Below, piece after piece: positions 1-12,000 of a stretch of 64,000 nt of DNA. Source of the stretch: Lepidurus packardi (taxonomy: Eukaryota; Arthropoda; Branchiopoda; Notostraca; Triopsidae); NCBI GenBank assembly GCA_023053545.1, contig JAKZAN010000002.1:3952375-4016374 (forward strand), read 5' to 3'. The translations under genes and the position numbers were made by a program. How positions within the stretch are numbered: position 1 is the stretch's first letter; each line of letters begins with the position of its first letter. The notes under the pieces were generated by a model, which saw only the letters and a program-made list of their open reading frames with translations, was not told the origin of the DNA and did no database searches.

Positions 1-3000
1 ACAGAGTCTTGAAGAGAACGGCGGTTGAGACTTTCTTCTGTTTGGCCATCCCGACCAGAAAGGGTTTCTTACTTTTATGGCATAGCTGTAATGCTCGAAA
101 TTAGAAAATTTCACTTAACACGTATGGGGGTACTCGACCTTCGGGTACCCACGGTACTGCCCACGCTTCCCGTATTGAGTGCTTGGTCTTTTCATGGGGC
201 AAGGCCGAAACATAATAGAATAAAAAGGAGAAACAAGCCAAGCTCTCTGTTTTGCGATGATTCTGGGGAAGGGAATAAGAACTCCAGCCAAGTGAATTGT
301 GACTTCTGGGCAGCGACTTTCCATTTGGATTTCTAATAAGCATTGTGTATTTATGCGCATACGAGATGCAAGTGACAGACAAGAGATACACACAAGACAG
401 ATGGATGACTTCCCATATCTGGGCATCATATCATTTGAAAAGATAACGCTTGAACTGAGCGGGAAAATGCACAACTCTGCCATTGGTGAACTATGGGTCT
501 ATTTTTCTCGCACTTATTTTTTATACATTTTTTTCTTCTTTTTTTTCAACAAAAAAGTGAAATGTTATTTGTCGTCAGTTTTCTAGACACTGCTTTTGTT
601 GAAATTGTTTGTCAGAGCATTCAGTCAATAGCAACGGTTTGGTTTTACACATGACTTGACAACTCTGGCTCGGGTCACAAATGAAAATGAACAAAAAAAC
701 TTAAGTACTTTTTTAAACAAGTCGTCGCGGTCGCAGTGACATTTATTTTTTATTTTATAGTCGAGGGATTATGCATATAAGAAATGTCAATATTAAGACC
801 CAGTTTTGAGGGGAGATAACTTTTTCTTATGATTTGTTTAGACATTTTGTCCCATCCTTTTTTGTGTCCATGTGTCGACAGCATTTTGTCTCTTTTCACG
901 GACTAACGCCTTCTGACTGGGAAGCCGATTCATGTTTCTTTTTTTTCTTTTTCCTTTTCTCTTGTCATTTTTCTTTTTTTTTATGTTATTGATTCCATAG
1001 ACATCCGTATATAGGATCTCAATCCGTCGCGTAAGATTGCAGCGTTTGATTAGCATATACAAAGTTCTGTGATGGGAGAATTTTAGATTCCGGATCTGTG
1101 TTCAATTTTAATCCGAAACATCACTTCAGCACTTTCTTTTCTTTTAAGAATCTTTTTTATATTTCTTTTATGTATGAAAGTCGTATATTGAACCAAAAAA
1201 GCATCTGGTTCATATCGTCCACACTGTGACGCTGAGGAGTGCTGATGCCTCAAGTCATTATGGTATATTCATTTGGAGAGGGTTATTATGTAGATCCTTT
1301 TTCTTGGAGGGCGTTAATGACAGGCAAATAACCCCTAAAAATATTTTTAAAAAATTAATAATAACATGTTTGGGGTAAAGGGAAAGAATGTGCGAGCTGG
1401 TAGCTTAATGAGTTGGAGCAAGAGTTCGAGCCTATATGGGTAATGGGCAGAGACGGTTAAGAGGCCATAACTGATTCTCGATGCTTTATACCTCGTATGG
1501 GTCTAATCTAGAAGGATTGTCGGTGTATCCGTGTGTGTAAGGGATGGAAAAAGAACATGGCACATAAGGATCCTTCGTTTGCATCTTGAGGGGGTGAGTT
1601 CGTGGTGGGTATTATGTGTGTGTATTGTACCGGTGCCAGATGCCTCCCCGTCCTTGTCCGGAAAACTCCGGCAGCCAAGAGCCGAGGCAAAACCCCCAAA
1701 CGGGGTAAACAAGTATGATTTACCTGAATGGGGCTGTGTAGGAGGTAACAAGACTGCGAAACGTTCCACGGGGGCCATGTGCATATGCCTTCTTCAATCA
1801 AAAAAAGCAGATCTTTTGCTTGACAGAACCGAAAGACCAAAGACCACCTGCTTCGAACGTTATAGCTCTTTTACCTTTCTTTCCTTCTTTCCCCGAGGTT
1901 GAGATTGCCAACCAAGACAAGAAATATTGTCATGCACAAGTATCATTGACGGTTCCTTAAGCTAATTTGTTGGTTATTTTTAAGATCTTCAAGACTTCTG
2001 GAATTAATTTTAACCTTTTTTTATTTGCCCCAGCAATGTATACTTAGCAAAAAAAAGGGCAAATACAGAAAATGGTAGGAATTTTCCAATAAGTATACCG
2101 TATTTTATAATATTTAATGGTGCAAAAGGTATTTTATTGGATAAAGGCAACATTTAATTGCAAAATTAATAAGAATACAGTGCACCAAACTCTTTCACTG
2201 CGTACCTTAATCCAAAAAAAAGTTACCGACGTTTCCCATGAGGTCAACTGCGAATTTGTAGCGTAAGGTCGGCCTGCTATATTTGGTTCAAAACGACGCA
2301 AGAATGAATTCTCAAATGGAAAACGAACAAATTTTGAATCCTAACGTGGACTCGTTCGCCGACTTCGGCTTGATGCTATGTGGCTCGGTGGCTTCTGCTG
2401 GGAAGGGAAGGGAATAGTGTAATGTCGTAATGTATAGTACAACTGCGGAAAGGGAACTCACCTTAGTTGTTTTTGCCTAAGTAGCGCGAGTTTGTTTCCT
2501 TAAAACGCTGTGTAAATTTGATATATTTTGGCAAATCTATGCAATTCTACGATAACAAAAAGGCAAGAAAACATCCAACAATTGTAATCGGAATATAATA
2601 CATACAACTTAATTTAATATATTTGCAAACTTGCAAGTAAATGATTATAGAACCGCATTACAGTTACGAAATCATAACACATATTTACACAACTAAGAAG
2701 CTTTTTGTAGAGTAACTATTGTAGCGTAACATCGAAATTTGAACGCATAGTTTCATTTAGTTTCAAACTCCTCTTCGACGAACTTAGCAATAAGGACAAA
2801 GAAAAAGAGAAACAGAAAAGGAAAGAAGCGAAAGTGGTGGTGGTGGGGAGGTTGGAGTCGAGAATAGTAGGTCGCTATACAATTATGCAAATGCTTTGAA
2901 CATGGTTTGGGTTTTGGCATGTTTCCCTTAGGTTAATTCTCGTCATTAAAGGGGTTTTTCGTTTGTTTGGAGGGAGCATTGAGTGTAGAAGCGTTGTTTT

Positions 3001-3051
3001 CTACGAAAACTATTCGAGAGGAAACGTGTTTATATGTGTACATATACACTG

Positions 3052-3228
<177 letters not shown>

Positions 3229-6200
3229 GTTAGTTTGAAAATGGAAAGAGCATGGAAATGCCTTTTAGTTATATGGCATTTCGTCCCCAATTTTCTTTGC
3301 ATATGGGAGGTTTTTGAGTACGAAAAGCGATGGGCAGGGTACAGGGTGGCCATAAAAGGCATTAAAGAACATAACCAGAGCTGCCCATTACCCTTGTGAC
3401 CATGCTGGGATCCTCCCTGTCATTGACACGCAGATTCTAATAACTTTCAACGACCGTCACCGGCCTTCTCCAAACAAATCGTAAATTAATTAAAGGAATT
3501 TGTAGCCAACCTATAGCTTCGCCGTCCTTTTCCCTTCTGCCCTCCTTAATTTATGGCTCAGTCATGTGCCTCTCCACACCATTTTTAGTGAAGCTTGTTG
3601 TGGTGCTTCCTTAATTAAAGAAAAGAGGCGGTCGGTGTGTGTGTTTGTGTGTGTATGGAGTGGCTGAAAGACGCTCTAAGAGCCGATTTTTTTAATTTAA
3701 TTTGGTTGATTTTTGTTTTATTTTCGGTTGAATAAAAAAGAAGCCGGCTGCGACCCCTCCCCGATTCGCAGTATCTTCTTGGGCACGAGTGTTTATTGCT
3801 TGATATAGAAAGGAGTAGGACGCGCTTGATACAATACCGGAACACGACATCAGCGAAATTGTTGAGAGAAGAGGAGAGAGCTGTGGCTCTTGTCTATACA
3901 CTTTATAGACACTTGGAACGCCAAAGCTTAAGCAAAGTAAAAAAGAGTTTCTTTTGTAATGCTTTCCACTTGTATTCTTTTTATAGGGCAGCCTCCAAAG
4001 GCCAGCAAGGAGATTCCGCATAAATGATGAGGCTATAAAAATCCCGGGAATTGCTATTTGATGTCCCGGCTGCATCAGCCTCGGAGTATATCATATTTGT
4101 ATAGCACTGTGGGTTGGGTGATGTGTGGAAAACACCTGTGGTCTCTACAATGCCTGCTACAGTCTTCAATTTCTACGTCACTGACGAAGATTAACCGCTA
4201 GATCTGTTTACTTGGAATAACTTCCGTTAGTTTCTGTCCGATTACGATCTGAAGCAAGTCAAGCCAGAGAGAGAGAGTTATTCACAAAGATGAGCGGCGT
4301 CTTGTCAAGGGAAAATAAGAGGCTAAGATTTGATTGGGGGAAGGTTTTGAAGTTTTAAGGGCTTTTAAATGATTACCAGACGTACCTGTAGGCCTGTATT
4401 TATGTTTTTGGGACGGTAGTGAGAAGTCATTAAGTTATGGTAGAGGGAGGGGAAATATTGAGTAGCTTGAGATGAGACTTAAGGGAAAGGAAATGAGGGA
4501 GGAAATGGTCTTGTTTTGCTCGCATTTTGAGCCTTCACAGCGAAGAGGTAAAGGATAGGCCACATGCCGCCCTTTCCTTTCCTAAAAACGCTTCTTGTTG
4601 CCTTGTGTCTTCTAAATCTTCCAACCACACACCCCTTTCTGCTGACACGGAGCGTTTTGCAGGTAGGATGCGTTCAAGAACTCCACCCTTCTTTTTCACC
4701 TGGCAAACTCCCTTAATGAGCATAATGTGTGGTCTTTGCAGATAAGGTTTGGAGAAGAGGGTGGGGGCATCTGGAACCGCTCACCCTTTCTGCGCCGGCA
4801 TAAGGTTTAATGCAGCCCTTAATCGTTACAGTCAGACTTTGTTTTAGAATTTTAGAAGCCGTATAATTTGAACCGATTTGCGCGCGGAAAAAGGTGTGGT
4901 CAACGGAAAAGATGGCGGCTTTTTTAGTCCCAACCGTAGGGTTGCGCTAGTGGGGTAATTGTTGACAGATCGCGTGCAGCTGGCTGCCCTGTGTAGAGGG
5001 AACTTGAAACAACCTAAAGACTGTGCCCAAGACGACCATGCGTTGAAAACCCAAGTCGAAAGGTCCCTGGTTTGTATATCTTCTATCCCTAAACTCAGGA
5101 ATGTGTCATAGTTTTCCGGATACCATTTTAAAGAGAGGGTGATCTGGTTGCGCCGCTGCTCGCTGTGCACACTCCTCCACTCGTGAAAGCCAAAACCTTA
5201 ACAGATTTGTCTAACTAAACTGTCATTTGTATACGCTTAACGCTTTGACTTAAAGGAAGGGTGGGTTTTTAACTTTGCCTCAAATTCTCAAATGTCAACC
5301 CAGGAAGCATTACATTTTTTATGGACTTGTCTCAAGAAGCGTGAGGGAGGGAGGGGAAACGAGGGAAAAGATATATAATCTTGTCGGATTTTCTTCCTTT
5401 TTAGTGTTAGTGCCAGTCACATGGCCTGTGTCAACACGTGGAGCTACGGGTTCGAGTTATATAAGGAAAAATGGAGGAAAAACTTTGTCTCTGCTATTTA
5501 ACTGATTTTCCGCAAAATTCTCTGCACGCCAGATGCCTTCTTGCGTGCACATTTCGACGAATTACGACGCTGCTTTTGATGGAGCAGTCAGAGAGAGACG
5601 GGTTAATTGGTGCGCCTTGTGCGTATATTTTTGTGTGAAGCTGTAATGCCGTCTGAAAAGAGGTCTTGGTAAGAGATAAACATGTTGTTCGCGCCATTAC
5701 AGACCGGAAGTTTTGAGTTTTACGACAATAGTTAAAAAAAAAGAGGAAAAATTGGCGCTGCTTCGTGCTTTGTCATTAGTTTGCAGGGAAGAATTATAGG
5801 CAACTTGTTTTGGAATGAGCGGGTATAACTTTTTGTCTCAGGAACAATTTTCGGCTACCGCGGATTTCTTCTGGCTGTCAGTTAATTAAAAAAAATATTT
5901 GGGAAATTGAACGGGGCTTACCGGGTTACGGTCTGACGAGAATGTAGGAGCGGTTTGCTACTTGGTAGCAAAAAATATATATCAAATTTTTCCAGTGCAA
6001 TGAATCATTGCTATCATGTAACACAGGTTTGCTTATTAAGCTTCAAGCTTGGGATACTTTTGCTGACTTTTTTAATTAGGTGAGGTGCATCCGTGAAATC
6101 GCAGCAGCCAAACCCTTGAAGAGCTATAGTATATAGCCTCTTATACTCTTTACCATCTTTGCAAGTTTTTGCGATAAGAGGCAGCGCCTCGCTTTTTTAG

Positions 6201-8221
6201 TTTAAGTGTTTTTTGCATGTTTTTACGGCCCGGTAACAAAAACTTGGATCACCTTTTCTATTTACGTATCCAAAGGCAACGGCGAGCCTTTAAGGGGGCT
6301 GAGCAAGAAGTACCATCACAATTGTTTCCTTCTCCTGTTTCACGTGAACGGCGTGCGGAAGCTTGAGGGCATTGGAAATTGACGCCGACATTAATTGGAA
6401 GGCAAGACGACATTTAGGGCCTCATTTTCGACTGAAGAAGCCGCCGTAAGGAGCTCGGGGATGGCTGTAGGCCACGCAATCCGCCAGCACAATTCCAAGG
6501 ACTATCGTTAAGGCTAAGGTGCTTGGACTGGCGAAGACAGCTTCTCCTCAATAACTTTGCCGTGCAAATTATTGAGGAAACTTGTCGAGTAAGTTTCTCC
6601 TACGGTAGGAACTAGATTCTGGCTGTGGACCTGGGTCGATCATTGGGAATTCATTTGGCTCGGTAGCGTAACTGAGCAGGCGAGGAACTCAGCCTGCTAT
6701 AAGGCGTCGTTTGGGTAAAGGAACAATTTTATGCATATTAAGGGATACTGGCTGTAGGTGAGGTAAATCGGGTGGTTTGAAAGTTAAGGGCAGTTGCCGA
6801 TTCCTTTGGTATTTTTGACCTGCGTGAGGTACTCTCGTGCTCTTGGGGTCCAAACGGGGGATGTTTGGGGAGAGGGATTTTGGTGTGATGGGTTTTTGAT
6901 TAGTTGGGCGAATTCGTATTTTTAGACATGTTTCTCTAATAACCTGGTGTTTGACAGTGATTTCTTAATGCTAATGGCTATATAGGGTGTATTGTATTGT
7001 ATCTCAGTCTCTGTAGCGAAGTTTTTTTTTTTACTGACAGGCTAATGTTTGAGTGCAAAGAAGATGGAGAATTTTTTTTAATTTCCTTTGTTTAGGCCTT
7101 CTGGGATATCGTATCCAATACGACATGGTTATAACGAATATAGTAAGATATTTAGTAGCAATTTATTCCGGTTAGTATTTTTCACGACAAGATTTAACCA
7201 ATTATATAGGTGTATTCTTCATTTTAGTTTGATAAAAGAGAATTGTCATAGTTTGCATCACTCGAATTATCTTGTGGAAGTTATAATATCACGGATTAAG
7301 AATTATAATTCGAATGTTGTTCTCAAGATGAATTGGTGTTGATTTATTTCGTGATTTGAGCATTTTGCTTAATTGGCCTGTAGATTTGTTTGATTGTGCG
7401 CGCTTTTTGAATGGTGGCCGCTAAGGTAGATCCGCCCTGTGAAGTCTCGCCTATTCCTTTTCAGCGGCAACATCTGGTAATTTTAGACAAGGAGCATCTC
7501 GTTAGAGTCGACACGGTAAAGGGAAGTTTGAATCCAGTTTCGAGACTAGCGTCATCCCTTTTCAACCCACGAACTTCCCATAACAAGCGCAAAATTAAAT
7601 GCTTGATAATTATTTGCATAATAAATAATCTTTGAATTGTACAAATGTATTTGTTATTAGAAATACACAATTTCTTTGAGGTTGAAGATTTAAGATTTAC
7701 CTACAACGAATTCGAAGAGGAGCTTACACATGGTAACAGTAATGTAGGGTAACTTATTCTAAGACTTTTGGCAGAGGTTTCATGCAAATCGGCGTTAAAA
7801 AAAATCTGCTAGATGCAAAATAATCTTACAGTTTGAAAAAAGGCTAAAATTTAGGATTTTTTTCGACCTTTTTCAAATAATCCGCTAAAAGGGGTGTGGT
7901 CTTTACAAAAATAACGAATCCTATTGGAGGATTGCGTCAAGAATGGGGCGTGGCTCCTTTTCGAGCCGGAAAAGCGTTTTCTGTGCTTTTTTCCATAAGG
8001 AATAATGCTGTATCAAGGGGGTCCCCTTCAAAAATCGTCAAAAATGGAGAGCCTCGCCCCTTTCCCTGTTCCCAACTCCCCTGCTCGGTTTCCTATCCCC
8101 AATATTCTAGCTCGTGATGCCGAAGCTTCACAATTTCGAATATGGGTATAGGAACCTTGCCGGGAAGGCATAAGGTACAGAGAAAGGAAGCCATTTACCA
8201 TTTCGTTTTTTTGACGAAATA

Positions 8222-8298
8222 AAATGACTCCCACCGGGTAACGAACCGTGGTCCTTTCATTCCTCAGTTTTGCGTCTTATCCACTCGGTCATACGCTT
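8222..8298 (-). repeat. tRNA-like relic or head of a tRNA-derived SINE
   Basis: On the minus strand an A-box-like element (TGACCGAGTGGA, 8280-8291) and a B-box-like element (GGTTCGTTACC, 8237-8247) lie 44 bases apart, the spacing of an intact tRNA gene. However, the T-stem does not pair fully and the 5' and 3' acceptor segments are not complementary. It is therefore not a functional tRNA. A decayed tRNA gene or the head of a tRNA-derived SINE fits best. Confidence 0.35.
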
Positions 8299-8585
8299 AT
8301 ATTACATTATCATTGAAACTCCTATAAATGCATAACATGAGCTGAGCTGCATAGTATACAAAGGTATATAACATGACATAGTATAAGGTATATATTATAG
8401 CATCCTTTGTTCGATGTACAAAACAATGACGGTATGACCATACCTTGTATTCTCCAGAAGGATGCAATATTATATTGCATTTCTTTGCATGTATTTCACA
8501 AATGTAATACAAAAAATCACTTAACTTTTGTTTACGAGTCAAAATCATTCAAAGTAAGAAGACCGTTTGTTTGCTTTAAACTACT

Positions 8586-8591
8586 TTTATT
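8586..8591 (-). terminator. Candidate poly(A) signal AATAAA for alpha-spectrin
   Basis: TTTATT on the plus strand reads AATAAA on the minus strand, about 510 bases beyond the alpha-spectrin stop codon. It is the first canonical hexamer I find downstream of that stop, so a 3' UTR of roughly 0.5 kb is plausible. The exact cleavage site cannot be seen. Confidence 0.45.
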
Positions 8592-9098
8592 GAAAGCGTA
8601 CAAGTACATTGCAATTTTTCAGTTCCTTGAGAACTTTTGCTTGATGATGACTGCTATTAAAAAGAGAAACACAGAAAAGTCCGTAAGACTCAAACTGGGC
8701 ACATCGTAAGTTAAAGTCAACATCAACCGTCATATGAATAAAATGAACTCTTCGTCTTATTAGATAATATATTTTGAATCAATAATGCTCAAGGGCTATT
8801 ACAAGTTAAGGGAACGTAAAACGCCAGTCTATAAGGTTCGGAGCAGGGCAACAGAGGCAGTGCCAGACACAGAATTCAAAGAACTGAATTTAACTCGCAG
8901 CCAAGACTAATAGTTCAATTATCTGAAGTCTTTTAAGACTACTGAAGCCATCTTTTACCGAAGTGTAAAATAAAAATACGCAAGGAATAGAGTGCTACAG
9001 AACAGGCATCACTAAACAAAGTTCGCTACAAAGTTAGCGAGCCCAAAGCTGCCAGTATACCTAATCCTACAAGCCAAATCATATTCCAACAGCGAAAT

Positions 9099-12000
9099 CT
9101 AATTCTGGAAGAGGGTACGTGTAAACTCCATGTAATCGAGTGCGCCAGGGACAGGTTTTCCACCCGTCTTGGGATCGACGAAAGGTTTCATACGGGACAC
9201 GCAATAATCCGCCATTTCCTTGGTAAGATTGGCATAGAGTTCTTCCTTGGTGACATAAGGACGATCTCCAGCCGTAATGGCTCGGAAGGCGCTCTCGATT
9301 TCTTCAGAGGACTGGACATTCTCCGTTTCCTTGCTGATCATGAACGCCATGTACTCTTGCAAGGACACGTAGCCATCGCGGTTCGGATCGACCACATCCA
9401 CAATGGCTTCAAACTCAGGATCACCTTGGCCTTCTTCCACCATAGGTAGATCGTATCCCAGGGCTCTGAGACAGGATTTGAATTCGCTGTGGTTCAAACG
9501 GCCAGTCTTTTCCTTGTCGAAATGCCTATTAAACCAAAAAAGTTACAACTCGACATCTCTCAAAACAGTTCTCTAAAATAATTCTTAAAATAATACGTAC
9601 TTGAACATCATGGAGAATTCCTTGAGAGCGTCCTCAGAGACTCCAGATTGATTACGAGCTTGGATCTGTTGTTCCAAGTTGTGCTGCATTCGCATACCAA
9701 GTTGATCCAGTTGATCCCATTGCTGCGCCAAGCCAACAGTACTGTGCTCAGTGTAACGGTTGTCCAGGATCAAATGTTCTTCCAAGATCGCGCCCAAATC
9801 TTCAATCTTCTTCAGGTCCGAGCGTCTGGCACGTACTTCCGCCGCTTTACGCTTGGTAGCTTCCAACTGTTGCTCCAAAGTGCCTGATCCTTCCATCATT
9901 GACGACCTGGACAACACAAAAACAAACCCAAAACGCATTAACACACAGGAAATGAACAAGTCTTCTAGTTTCACACACCATGCACCTGCATTCGTATGTC
10001 CCTTTGCATTGCTGTTAGTCACAATCCAAATCAAGACCCAAAAGGATTATCAAGGTATAGAATGTCAAACGTTATAACAAACTGCAAACCAAAACTCAAA
10101 AAACAATAAATACCCGTCCCAACCCAGTAGCGTCAGCCTGGATATCAGCACCGTAACCAAAAACAAAATTTCATCAGTAAATGAAAAGAATAAAACTAAA
10201 CAAAAATATCCCAGTCTCGAAAAAAAAAAATTAAATTAATTTTTCAGACATATATTCAATAACTGACCTTGTTTCCGTGAGCCACGTATGGAAAGCATTG
10301 GCATGTCGAGCAAATTCTTTTCGCAAACGGTCGTTGTCGTCTTGACGAACTGCTTCTTTGGCCAACTCGGCATCGCGTTCCGAGATGATCTTCTGCAGAT
10401 TCCTCCAAGTATCTTCCAAAGCTTCCATCGTGAACCAAGTGTAAGGGTTCGGTCCAACTTTAAAGGACTTGATCTGCGCATCCAAAGCCGCTAAAGCTTC
10501 GAAATCAGCTTGGGCAGAAGACAAGGAAGCTTGGAACTGCGCGTGTGCTTCGCGCAGAGCACGGATTTCTTCGATGCTGTTGCAGCGTACGGGATCCGTC
10601 AAGTCTTCCTCAGCGTTTTCAAACCACGAGTTGAACGCTGAAGCCTTCTTGGCAAAGGTTAAGTAAAGTTCTTCAATTTGACGGAACTGATCTTGCATGC
10701 GCAACAAGCGCTGTTTGCGCGATTCCGATCCATTCATCAAACTCAACCAACTATAAAAAAAAAAATATTATAAGAACATCTTTCGGAGCAAACCAAACAT
10801 TACACTCAAAAGGAAGAGGATGAAAAATAAATGAAAAATAGATTAAAATAGAAATAAAAAGGGAATCAAAGATAGTGTGATTCAAAATACCGTAACCTTA
10901 CATTAGACTAAACAAAAAGACGAAATCAAAAAAAAAATCGTAATCATTTCCTCAGGATAGGGACAGCGTGGGAATCTTCCCCATTTGAAAAGCCCGTAAC
11001 TTGTCTAAAACGATCAAGGCATGATCACTAAAAGTTGGCTTGTCCTGAGGGCAAAACGCCAACCCAAAAAGCGAATCAATATGATTCAAATTACCGTTCC
11101 ATAACGTCGCCATGACGTTTAATGATAGCAGGAGTCAATTCATGACCAGTAGCTACCAGCTGATCCTTCAAAGCAGTAATATTCTGGATACCTTCTTGCT
11201 CAAAGGCGTGCAAACCTATTAAAAACACAAATTAATTTCTAAAACAATAATTCAACACCTAAATGAGTAACAATAAATTTAATAATAAAAAATATACTTT
11301 TAATATTAATAATAATTCAGAAAAGTAATTCCACAACACGACAAAAGCCTACGTTGTGCGAAAAAAAAAATAAAAAAAAATTTACCAGCGTCGAAGGTTT
11401 CTTGTTTGGTGAGGAGGGTTTGAACCGATGACAAATCCCGGCCAAAGTCTTCGGAGCGGACATGTATTTCCTTATCAGCGCACCACGACTCGACGACATC
11501 AGCTTTCCACATGAATTGGAGATAGGCTGCGTTGTCCAGCAAACGAGCTTTGCGACGTTGAGCCAAACCGGCCAATACGGCCACTTTGTCCTGCAATTGC
11601 TGGCAGCGTTGTTCAATGGCTTCGGCATGGTGATTGCCTTGTGAGACCAGAGTAGCTCCAGCATGGCTAATATCGCGGCAGCGATCAGCATGGACTCCCA
11701 GATCCGTTCCCAAGGCATCTTGTTTCTTCAACAAGCCTTGGACAGCGGCCATGGAATCTCCATAGTTGTCAACGCAGAGCAATTGCTGTTTCTCCGAGAA
11801 CCACGCTTCTTCTTCTTCAACTTTAGCCAAGAACTGTTGGTACGTCAAGGATTCGTCCAATTTACGTCCACGAGTGGCAGCCATGCTTTTCAACTCGGCC
11901 CACGCCGTGTTCAATAACTCCAAACGCTGTTCAATTTCGGGGACTCCTAAGTTGGAAACATCCATTAGCTTCTCGCCCGCTTCTTGTACAGATTGGATGG

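Noticed and set aside
4844..5170. 108-codon minus-strand frame
   Set aside because: No recognisable domain, no splice context, and no similarity I can support. It may be repeat-derived but I could not show it.
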